Assembly (NCBI GenBank): GCA_951812325.1
Contig: OX638294.1
Location: 465,136 to 529,135 of the forward strand
Reading direction: 5' to 3'
Source: an uncultured Thermoanaerobaculia bacterium
GTDB taxonomy: Bacteria; Acidobacteriota; Thermoanaerobaculia; Multivoradales; Multivoraceae
Length of the DNA stretch: 64,000 bases
Part shown: positions 13,994 through 21,201 of the stretch, piece after piece
Layout: each line of letters starts with the position of its first letter
Numbering within the stretch: the stretch's first letter is position 1
The notes under the pieces: generated by a model
Told to the model about the DNA's origin: nothing
Seen by the model: only the letters and a program-made list of their open reading frames with translations
Database searches by the model: none
Translations under genes and position numbers: made by a program

Positions 13994-14575
13994 TCATCCG
14001 TTGTACTCGTTCATGGTCGCGTCCACGCCCCGGTCGGCCCAGCTCAGGACACAGTCGGCGGCGCGGCGCACCATGCGCGTAGCCGTTTCGATTTCTCCGG
14101 CGGCAAACGGAGCAAGCACGAAGTCCGTGAGTTCCTCCTCCATCCGGCTCACACTCCCATCCGCCCGTTCCGCCCCGTCCGCCGCGATGCCCATCCTCAG
14201 CCGGGGCACCGCGGTCGTGCGCAGATTCTCGATGATCGATTCCATCCCGCGATGGCCGCCCGGACTTCCCCTGCCGCGAAGGCGGAGCCTTCCCAGAGGC
14301 AGATGGACTTCGTCGTAGACGACCAGGATGTTCTCGGGAGCATAGCCATTCCGTTCACTGAGGCAACGCGCGCTGTAGCCGCTGCGGTTCATGTACGTCC
14401 GGGGAGTCGCCAGGTCGACTGGACCGGCAGCGGCCCAGAATGCGCCGCAGACTTCCACGCCGAGGCGGACATCCAGTCGCTGTGCCAGTTCCTCGACAAC
14501 GCGGAAGCCGAGATTGTGCCGGGTGTCGGCATATCGCTCCCCGGGATTGCCGAGACCCAGGACCAGCCGCTGCAC
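13994..14575 (-). CDS. pth: peptidyl-tRNA hydrolase
   Basis: Cleaves peptidyl-tRNA that has dropped off ribosomes. The protein is 193 residues, typical for Pth. Key residues are present: Asn in LVLGLGNPG, catalytic His in DTRHNLGF, Asn in YMNRSG, and Asp in [14 protein letters not shown] followed by GSPGGHRG. I chose the GTG at 14575 because it gives the family N-terminus and lies 1 nt from the rplY stop. A longer reading frame extends into rplY but has no homologous content. It stands between rplY and hppA in one minus-strand unit. Confidence 0.96.
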   Translation of the reverse strand: MQRLVLGLGNPGERYADTRHNLGFRVVEELAQRLDVRLGVEVCGAFWAAAGPVDLATPRTYMNRSGYSARCLSERNGYAPENILVVYDEVHLPLGRLRLRGRGSPGGHRGMESIIENLRTTAVPRLRMGIAADGAERADGSVSRMEEELTDFVLAPFAAGEIETATRMVRRAADCVLSWADRGVDATMNEYNG

Positions 14576-14576
14576 A

Positions 14577-15242
14577 CTAATCGCCTTCGCCCTCCGCATC
14601 GGCCCTGGCGCCGACCATTTCCGGTTCCCGGCCGAACGCTTCGAGCAGTTCGTCCTCCTCGGAGGCCTCCTCCTCCTCCACGACCCTCGGAGCGGCCACG
14701 GACAGGACGACGCGGCTTTCGTCGTCGTCGAGCCGGACGGCTTCGGGGAGCGTGAGTTCACCGACCTCCACGTGCTGGCCGATGTGCAGCGGTTCCACGT
14801 CGAGTTCGATCGAGGGGGGGATGTCTCCGGGCAGACAGACGACGGCGATCTCGCGGGTGACGAATTCCACCAGACCGCCCTCGTTCCTGACCCCTTCGGG
14901 GCTTCCGACCAGCGCGATCGGCACGGAGACCTGGACTTCCCGGTCCATCTCGATCCGCTGGAAGTCGATGTGCACCAACGCTCCGGTCAGCGGATTCCAC
15001 TGCAGGTCCCGGATCATCGTGTGGCGGGTGCGGTCCGTGCCCTCCAGTTGAAGCAGGAAGACGGCGTTCTCCCCGCCTTCCCGAATCAGGCCCTGCACGC
15101 TCCGGCCATCGACGCGTATGGCGGCCGAGTCGGCGTCGCCGCCGTAGACCACGGCCGGGATCTCACCTGCGGCCCGCAAGCGGCGGTTGGCGTTCTTTCC
15201 GGTCTGCTCGCGCAGCCGGACGGTGACTGTGGATTCGCTCAC
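14577..15242 (-). CDS. rplY: 50S ribosomal protein L25, long CTC/TL5 form
   Basis: A 221-residue general-stress-type L25 that binds 5S rRNA. The N-terminal L25 domain (about 1-95) shows TGKNANRRLRAAGEIPAVVYG and HIDFQRI. The CTC C-terminal beta domain (about 96-190) follows, and an acidic tail ends the protein (VVEEEEASEEDELLE). The long form is common outside the enterobacteria. It lies between prs and pth, its usual place. Confidence 0.97.
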   Translation of the reverse strand: MSESTVTVRLREQTGKNANRRLRAAGEIPAVVYGGDADSAAIRVDGRSVQGLIREGGENAVFLLQLEGTDRTRHTMIRDLQWNPLTGALVHIDFQRIEMDREVQVSVPIALVGSPEGVRNEGGLVEFVTREIAVVCLPGDIPPSIELDVEPLHIGQHVEVGELTLPEAVRLDDDESRVVLSVAAPRVVEEEEASEEDELLEAFGREPEMVGARADAEGEGD

Positions 15243-15291
15243 TTTCGAGCTCCTTGCCGGTTTCTTGTAGCTTGTGGAGAGGGCGAACAGC

Positions 15292-16266
15292 TCAGACGAA
15301 GAGGGACGTCACGGAGCTGTTGTCGTGGATTCTGCGGATGGCCTCGCCGAGCAGGGCCGCGACGCTGTGGGGGCGCAGCCGCGTGCTCCGGGCGAGCTTG
15401 TCCTCGAGCGGCGTCGTGTTCGTCACCAGGACGCCCTCGAGCTTCGAGTCTTCGATTCGTTCGATCGCGGAAGCCGAGAGAACGCCGTGTATCCCGGCGG
15501 CGAAGATCCTCCGCGCTCCCTGGACAGCCAACGACTCGACCGAGTTCAGCAGCGTGCCGCCGGTGTCGATGATGTCGTCGAGGATCAGCACGTCCCGGCC
15601 CTTCACATCGCCGATCACGTTCATCACCTGCGCCTTGTTCGCGGCCACCCGGCGCTTGTCGATGATCGCGAGTTCCGTGTTCAGGCGCTTCGCGATCGCC
15701 CGCGCCCGCGCCACGCCGCCGGCGTCCGGAGCCACGATCATCAGATCGTCGATGCCGAGTGCCCTGATCGCGTCGAGAAGGACCGGCGCCGCGAACAGGT
15801 GATCGACCGGGATGTCGAAGTACCCCGAGATCTGCGCCGCATGAACATCCATCGTCAGCAGCCGGTCCGCTCCGGCGGCGGTGACGACATCCGCCACCAG
15901 CTTGGCGGTGATCGGCACCCGCGGCTTGTCCTTCTTGTCCTGGCGGGCGTAGCCGTAGTACGGAATGACGGCGGTCACCCGCTCCGCCGAGGCCCTCTTG
16001 ACCGCGTCCAGCATGATGAGCAGCTCGACCAGGTTCTCGTTTACCGGAGGGCAGGTCGGCTGGACGATGAACACGTCGGCGCCGCGGACGTTCTCCTGGA
16101 TCTGGCAGAAGATCTCGCCATCCGCGAAGTTGTAGGCCGTGACCTGGCCCGGCGCCATGCCCAGATAGCTGCAAATCTCGTTGGTCAGGGCCGGGTGCGC
16201 CCGGCCGCCGAAGATCTTCAGTTCCGTGTACATGGCCCGCTCGACGTGGTTCACGTGGACTGTCAT
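15292..16266 (-). CDS. prs: ribose-phosphate pyrophosphokinase
   Basis: Makes PRPP from ribose 5-phosphate and ATP for nucleotide, His and Trp synthesis. The 324-residue class I enzyme shows the ATP loop (YYGYARQDKKDKPRVPITAK), the metal-binding DVHAAQISGYFDIPVDHL and the PRPP loop (DVLILDDIIDTGGTLL). The annotated start at 16266 gives an N-terminal extension of about 11 residues; an ATG 11 codons in (MYTELKIFGG) is an alternative. It lies between tRNA-Gln and rplY. Confidence 0.97.
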   Translation of the reverse strand: MTVHVNHVERAMYTELKIFGGRAHPALTNEICSYLGMAPGQVTAYNFADGEIFCQIQENVRGADVFIVQPTCPPVNENLVELLIMLDAVKRASAERVTAVIPYYGYARQDKKDKPRVPITAKLVADVVTAAGADRLLTMDVHAAQISGYFDIPVDHLFAAPVLLDAIRALGIDDLMIVAPDAGGVARARAIAKRLNTELAIIDKRRVAANKAQVMNVIGDVKGRDVLILDDIIDTGGTLLNSVESLAVQGARRIFAAGIHGVLSASAIERIEDSKLEGVLVTNTTPLEDKLARSTRLRPHSVAALLGEAIRRIHDNSSVTSLFV

Positions 16267-16422
16267 CAGGCGGCCCCGCAGCTGAACTTCGAGCCGGTAC
16301 GGGCCGCGTCCGCACCGGCAACGGCGCGTCGGCAGGAACGATCGACGCGTACGGACACTCTCGACACGGACAACCTTGGGCTCGGAATCTGTTGAGTGGT
16401 GAGAGAAGCCGGCGCGTCCCGG

Positions 16423-16497
16423 TGGTTGGGGCGGGAGGATTCGAACCCCCGATAGCGAGATCCAAAGTCTCGTGCCTTACCACTTGGCGACGCCCCA
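16423..16497 (-). tRNA. tRNA-Gln (UUG anticodon)
   Basis: Read on the minus strand, TGGGGCG at the 5' end pairs with CGCCCCA. A D arm, a 5-bp anticodon stem CGAGA/TCTCG with loop CTTTGGA (anticodon TTG), and a T arm with GGTTCGAAT follow. Discriminator A and an encoded CCA come next. The anticodon reads CAA codons. The position between lolB-like and prs matches that in several Gram-negatives. Confidence 0.95.
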
Positions 16498-16658
16498 GAC
16501 GGGCTGAGCGGACTCTACATGAAGCGGGAAGGTTGCACGACCGCCGCGTCGTTCGTCACCGGCCCGATTCCGTGGCCCGGCGTCTGCGCAGCGTCGAGAT
16601 GCGAAACGCGAAGGGACCGTCATCATCAGCAGCGCCTGGCGCGGCACGGTCCGACGCG

Positions 16659-17483
16659 TCACCGCTCGCCGGGATGGCAGACGCCCGGCACGAAGCCGTC
16701 CGGCGCCTCCGGCGCCGGCAGCGCGGCCTCCAGGGCCCGTGCAGGCCTCCTCTGCTGCCAGAACAGTTCAAGCCCGCTGCCGGGCTCGACCAGCCGCGAG
16801 AAGCCGGCGGCGTCCAGGCTCCACGACGCCCGCGTTTCAACGCCCTGGTGGAGAGTCCAGCGGCGCGGGCCGCTCGGGGTCGCTACCGCCGTCCACCGCC
16901 GATCCCGGCGGTCCTTGAAGTCGAGTTCCACCGCGTTCGAGGCGACCGACGCCGCCACGGCTGCGGGGTCGAGCGGAGGCGCCGGCAGTCGCCGCAGGAG
17001 CAGCGCGGCAACCGCGGCGGCGGGCACCGGGCCCAGGGACAGGGCCGGAATCTCCAGGTCGCCGCGGTAGCGGCAGAAGGTCCGCTCGCGCACCCACAGG
17101 ACCAGGGCGTCGCCCTCCTGCACGTTCAGATTCCACCATCGACGCCCCAACAGATCCGAAGCCTCCACCTGAAAGCGGTCAGGAGACTCGAAGCGCAGAA
17201 CGAGACGCAGCCTGCCTCTTCCCTCCGGTCCGACGTACCGCATCTGGACGATCCGCTGAGTACGCCACTCGCCCGCCGGAATCTCCCACGGCATCACGGT
17301 GGCCACGCCGCGGGCTACGCCGGGCGCCGGACCGCGGCTCGAGCCGCCCGTGACGCAACCTGCGAGCCAGACCAGCAGCAGCGGCAGCAGCGCGGCCATC
17401 GGCCGCCGGGCGCCGCCGAATCCACCGCAGGCTCCGTGTTCCGACACCGTCCCCACCATCGAACGCAGCGCGACGTCTGCCAC
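16659..17483 (-). CDS. probable outer-membrane lipoprotein, LolB-like by position
   Basis: A 274-residue protein with a signal peptide and lipobox (LLLVWLAGC), so it is likely lipidated and envelope-located. The mature part is consistent with the LolB/LppX-like half-barrel: alternating strands such as RLRLVLRFESPDRFQVEA and LVLWVRERTFCRYRG. In several Gram-negatives LolB, which inserts lipoproteins into the outer membrane, lies between a TPR protein and the prs region, exactly as here. Sequence alone is too divergent to be sure. ispE, usually between lolB and prs, is absent. An ATG at 17399 would give a compact signal peptide and may be the true start. Confidence 0.6.
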   Translation of the reverse strand: MADVALRSMVGTVSEHGACGGFGGARRPMAALLPLLLVWLAGCVTGGSSRGPAPGVARGVATVMPWEIPAGEWRTQRIVQMRYVGPEGRGRLRLVLRFESPDRFQVEASDLLGRRWWNLNVQEGDALVLWVRERTFCRYRGDLEIPALSLGPVPAAAVAALLLRRLPAPPLDPAAVAASVASNAVELDFKDRRDRRWTAVATPSGPRRWTLHQGVETRASWSLDAAGFSRLVEPGSGLELFWQQRRPARALEAALPAPEAPDGFVPGVCHPGER

Positions 17484-17491
17484 GGCCTGCT

Positions 17492-19579
17492 CTAGCGCCG
17501 GGACAACTCGCCCAGCTTGCGGCGCACGGTCTCCACGTTCTCCTCGTCGTCGATCGCCAGTGCATGCTCATACGCCTCACGAGCTCGCCGGGTATCGCCG
17601 AGCGCGGCGTAGACATCGCCGAGATGCTCCAGGATGGTGGGATCGTCCGGCTCCAGCTGGTTCGCCCGCTCCAGGTGGCGCCGCGCCTCCTCGAACTCAC
17701 CCAACCGGAACAGCGCCCAGCCCAGCGAGTCGATGTAGGCGCCGTTGTTCGGTTCGAGGGTCACGGCTCGCCGCACCAGTTCAAGCGCCTGCTCGAGGTT
17801 CTCGCCGTTGTCGGCCCACATGTAGCCCAGGTAGTTCATCGCCGTGCTGTTCTCGGGCTGGATCTCGAGCACCGCCTGGAATTGCTCGGCCGCCTCGTCG
17901 TAGCGGCGGGTCCGCTCGTACGCCTCCCCGAGCTGGAAGAAGAGACCTGCCCGAAGCATCTCCGGGTCCAGATCGAAGCCGGTCTCGGCGCCGCCGCGGA
18001 TCCGGGCCAGCGCCAGCTCGATCAGGGGCGCGGATTCCGCGAACCGGCCGCGCGAGCGCCAGAAATCGGCGATTCCGACCAGCTGCCTGACGTCTCCGGC
18101 AGCCGCAAGCCGATCGAGAACGCGAGCGGCAAGCCGGGCTTCATCGAGGTCAAGGTACAGACCGGCCTTCCTGAGAATCGCCTGCACGTCCGGCTCACCG
18201 GCCTCACCGCCGCGGAGCAGCCGCTCGGTGGCCAGGGCGTCACGGCGGAGGATGGCCATCGCGCGCCGCTTCCGGCCCGACTCGGAAAGCAGATCGGCCT
18301 GGCTCAGCAGAAGTTCCGCTGATTCACCGCGCCGCTCGACTTCGGACTCCAGTTCGGCAAGGGCCTGAGCGGTCCTGCCCAACTGCCGGAGCGCCTCGAC
18401 CAGGAGACCGAGGCCGAAATCCGCGCTCTCCCGGCCCTGCTGCGTCCCCCGGTCGGCACGATCGACCATGCCGCGGCCGATCTGGCGGATCCGCTCCCAC
18501 CCGTCCGTCTCCATCAGTCGCCCGACAAGCTCTCTGAGAATCCGGGGGTCGTCCGGTTGCTCCCTCCGCAGATCCTCGAGAATGTCGATCGCCTCCGATT
18601 CCCGACCGGAAGCGCCCAGGATACGAGCTTCGAGTACCTGAGCTCCCCGGTTCCGACGAGCGACCCGCGGCAGCTCCCGCAGATGGCGGAGAGCCGCGGC
18701 CAGGTCCCCGGCGCGCTGATCCGGAGTACGCCCGACGGCCATGGCGCGCCGGTAGTACTCCTCCGCCAGCGCACCCTGGACGGGAATGCTGTCGGCCAAC
18801 TCCGCGGCCAGGCCCTCCAGCATCTCGATCGCCCTGGTGTGGTTCCCCTGCCGGCTCTCGCGCCCCGCCAGCTCCAGCCGCTCCTCGGTCGAGCGCTCCG
18901 CGGCCGAACGTTCATCGAACCGCAGGATGTCCGCCTCGACCTGCCGGGCCCGCTCGTCCTCGCCGGCCTCCCTCAGCGCGCCGACCAGCATGTGCTGCAG
19001 CTGACGGTTGCCGTTGTGGTAGCTGACCAGCTCCTCGAGCACGGCCGCCGCCTCCCTGCGCTCCCCCAGCGCGGCATGAATCCGGGACAGGAGCAGCATG
19101 CCCGGGATGTCGTTCGGCGCCGACTCGCGCAGTGCGTTCAGCGCTTCCAGGGCGCGGTCCACCGCGTCCCGGTCCCGAGCGCCCTCGGAAAGCTGCATCT
19201 GGATGCGGCCGTAGCGGCGCAACACCTCGACATCGCGCGGCGCGTTGCGGTACGCGACGGCCAAGTGTCCAGCCGCATCTCCCAGGCGCTCGAGCCGAAT
19301 CAGGAAGTCGGCCAGCCCAACCCTCAGAAAGGGCGCCTCGGGATCCATGTCCACGGCCCGCTCGAAGAGCTCCAGCGCCTCGTCGGTTCGGCCCGGCTCG
19401 CCGGCCAGCATGCGGGCGGCCGCGAACAGGAACGGGCCGCTGTCCGCGGCCGGATCGGCCGCCTCCTGCGCCCCGACGCCAGAGGTGACGAAGCAACCCG
19501 CAACGAGCGCCGCAACAGGCGCACGCCCATGCCAAATCCGTCGTCTCGACAACGCCTGGCCGATTTCCGGGGAATCCAT
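17492..19579 (-). CDS. TPR-repeat protein with N-terminal signal sequence
   Basis: A 695-residue protein built of tetratricopeptide repeats, a scaffold for protein-protein contacts. A hydrophobic export segment sits at about 18-38 and contains VAGC, which could be a lipobox. Clear TPR helices include ALELFERAVDMDPEAPFLRV, and near the C-terminus AAEQFQAVLEIQPENSTAMN, ALELVRRAVTLEPNN and ARRHLERANQLEPDDPTI. It ends 8 nt before the LolB-like gene, and the same neighbourhood is seen in other Gram-negatives. A role in envelope assembly or secretion is plausible but unproven. Confidence 0.85.
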   Translation of the reverse strand: MDSPEIGQALSRRRIWHGRAPVAALVAGCFVTSGVGAQEAADPAADSGPFLFAAARMLAGEPGRTDEALELFERAVDMDPEAPFLRVGLADFLIRLERLGDAAGHLAVAYRNAPRDVEVLRRYGRIQMQLSEGARDRDAVDRALEALNALRESAPNDIPGMLLLSRIHAALGERREAAAVLEELVSYHNGNRQLQHMLVGALREAGEDERARQVEADILRFDERSAAERSTEERLELAGRESRQGNHTRAIEMLEGLAAELADSIPVQGALAEEYYRRAMAVGRTPDQRAGDLAAALRHLRELPRVARRNRGAQVLEARILGASGRESEAIDILEDLRREQPDDPRILRELVGRLMETDGWERIRQIGRGMVDRADRGTQQGRESADFGLGLLVEALRQLGRTAQALAELESEVERRGESAELLLSQADLLSESGRKRRAMAILRRDALATERLLRGGEAGEPDVQAILRKAGLYLDLDEARLAARVLDRLAAAGDVRQLVGIADFWRSRGRFAESAPLIELALARIRGGAETGFDLDPEMLRAGLFFQLGEAYERTRRYDEAAEQFQAVLEIQPENSTAMNYLGYMWADNGENLEQALELVRRAVTLEPNNGAYIDSLGWALFRLGEFEEARRHLERANQLEPDDPTILEHLGDVYAALGDTRRAREAYEHALAIDDEENVETVRRKLGELSRR

Positions 19580-19724
19580 CGCGGCGCCAAGGTTAGCAGT
19601 CCGGAGTACGTAGCCGTGTGATGCCTTTACGGTTGCCGCCCGCCCGGGCTAAGATTCCCGATTCACTCCCCGTCAGCGTCCGGCATTCCGCTTGCAGGCC
19701 GACGGCCCTCAGGAGGCGCTCCAC

Positions 19725-19991
19725 ATGATCAAGGCGGACATCGTGAACCGGGTCGCCGAGAATTCGGATCTTCCCCGCGTCAAGGCCGCGCGAGCGGTCA
19801 ACACGATCCTCGGCGCGATGAAGGACGCCCTTGGCGACGGCAAGCGGATCGAACTCCGCGGCTTCGGCGTCTTTCAGGTTCGCGACCGCAAACGCGGCGT
19901 GGGGCGCAATCCGAAGACCGGGGTCGAGGTCACGATCGCCCCCGGCAAGACGGTCCGCTTCAAACCGGGCAAGGAACTCAAGAACCTCTAG
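19725..19991 (+). CDS. HU/IHF-family DNA-binding protein
   Basis: An 88-residue nucleoid protein. Helices KADIVNRVAEN and AVNTILGAMKDALGDGKRIEL precede the beta-arm (RGFGVFQVRDRKRGVGRNPK) and the closing VRFKPGKELK. It bends DNA as a dimer. The ATG at 19725 is preceded by AGGAGG at 19711-19716 (8 nt spacing). A TTG at 19692 would add 11 unlike residues and is less likely. It is divergent from the TPR gene; a TAAGAT -10-like box lies about 75 nt upstream of the start. Confidence 0.95.
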   Translation: MIKADIVNRVAENSDLPRVKAARAVNTILGAMKDALGDGKRIELRGFGVFQVRDRKRGVGRNPKTGVEVTIAPGKTVRFKPGKELKNL

Positions 19992-20014
19992 CAGCCGGTG
20001 ACGGGAGTCACGCC

Positions 20015-20024
20015 GCTCCGGAGC
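20015..20024. terminator. possible bidirectional terminator between the HU gene and dtd
   Basis: The palindrome GCTCCGGAGC, extended by CACG/CGTG on its flanks, lies between convergent genes. A second small hairpin, GTGAC-GGGA-GTCAC, is just upstream. No T run follows, so the assignment is tentative. Confidence 0.35.
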
Positions 20025-20032
20025 GTGGAGAG

Positions 20033-20473
20033 CTACTGGAAGTCCAGCACGAAGGTCACCGGACCCTCGTTCACCAGATGAACCCGCATCCGGGCGCCGA
20101 AGCGGCCGACTTCAACGACCAGTCCCGCCTCTTCCAGCTGCCGGCGGAGGTCGGCCAGCAGCGGCTCCGCGACCTCCGGACGCGCCGCCCGGTCGAAGGA
20201 AGGACGTCGCCCTTTTCGTGTCGAGGCCGCCAGCGTGAACTGCGAGACCAGAAGGACCGCGCCGCCAGCCTGACGCACGTCGTGATTCATCCTTCCCCGC
20301 GCGTCCTCGAAGAGCCGGAGACGGGGCAACCTGGACGCCGCGGCCGCCACCTGGTTCTCGCCGTCGCCGACCTCGACTCCCGCCAGCACGAGCAGACCGC
20401 CGTCGATCCGACCGACGACCGCGCCATCGACCGTCACCGATGCCGAGCTGACCCGCTGCACGACGAGGCGCAC
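20033..20473 (-). CDS. dtd: D-aminoacyl-tRNA deacylase
   Basis: A 146-residue DTD that hydrolyses D-aminoacyl-tRNA and mischarged Gly-tRNA(Ala). The two active-site motifs are present: LLVSQFTLAA (SQxTL) and VHLVNEGPVTFVLDF (NxGPVT). The N-terminus MRLVVQRVSSASVTVDG is canonical and supports GTG at 20473; the longer open frame to 20797 has no related content. It is convergent with the HU gene and divergent from ssb. Confidence 0.94.
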   Translation of the reverse strand: MRLVVQRVSSASVTVDGAVVGRIDGGLLVLAGVEVGDGENQVAAAASRLPRLRLFEDARGRMNHDVRQAGGAVLLVSQFTLAASTRKGRRPSFDRAARPEVAEPLLADLRRQLEEAGLVVEVGRFGARMRVHLVNEGPVTFVLDFQ

Positions 20474-20663
20474 CGCCACACGATAGCGGCCGTGGCCGAC
20501 GACCCCAGCGGTTACGATCGAGCCTCGGGTCGGGCGACGTCCCGGACCCGGGTTCCGTACAACAGGGCGAAGACGCGACTCCGGCCGTGTCGCGGCCAGC
20601 CATCTGCCGAAGACCAACCGACACGCACCCTCCCGAACCACCAGAAAGGACGATCCTCCCTCC

Positions 20664-21137
20664 ATGCTGAACCAAGTGATCCTGATCGGCCACCTCGGCC
20701 GCGACCCGGAGCTCCGCACCACCCAATCCGGCCAGACCGTCGCCAACTTCAGTGTCGCCACGAACCGGCGCTGGTCCGACCGTGACGGCAACCGCAAGGA
20801 AGAGACCGAGTGGCACTACGTCGTCTGCTGGGGCCGCCAGGCCGAAGTCGCCGGCCAGTACCTGACTCGAGGCAAACTCGTGTCGGTCGAGGGTCGGCTG
20901 CAGACCCGCTCCTGGGACGACCAGCAGTCCGGCCAGAAGCGCTATCGCACCGAGATCATCTGTCGCAACTTCCAGATGCTCGGAGGCCGCGGCGACACCG
21001 GCGGCCAGTCCGGCGCCGGCGGACAGCCCGGCTATGGGCGAAGTCAGGCGGCTCCCACCCAGTCCGCTCCCGCCCAGTCCGCCCCCCGGGACCCCGGCTT
21101 CGACCCCGCCGGCGCCGACGACGACATCCCCTTCTGA
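20664..21137 (+). CDS. ssb: single-stranded DNA-binding protein
   Basis: A 157-residue SSB. The OB fold is recognisable from [29 protein letters not shown] and [13 protein letters not shown] to [16 protein letters not shown] Gly/Gln/Ser/Pro-rich linker leads to the acidic tip DDDIPF that recruits replication and repair partners. It is convergent with mutS. Confidence 0.98.
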   Translation: MLNQVILIGHLGRDPELRTTQSGQTVANFSVATNRRWSDRDGNRKEETEWHYVVCWGRQAEVAGQYLTRGKLVSVEGRLQTRSWDDQQSGQKRYRTEIICRNFQMLGGRGDTGGQSGAGGQPGYGRSQAAPTQSAPAQSAPRDPGFDPAGADDDIPF

Positions 21138-21140
21138 GGC

Positions 21141-21189
21141 CCCAGGTCCCGGACTCCCGCCGGGTCCTGGGCTCCCGCCGGGACCTGGG
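21141..21189. terminator. nested inverted repeats between convergent ssb and mutS
   Basis: CCCAGGTCCCGG at 21141-21152 pairs perfectly with CCGGGACCTGGG at 21178-21189, and with one mismatch to CCGGGTCCTGGG at 21160-21171. The block therefore has two alternative stems, made from a short direct repeat. It probably ends transcription from both sides; no U tract is present. Confidence 0.5.
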
Positions 21190-21201
21190 CTCCCGCGGGA
21201 T

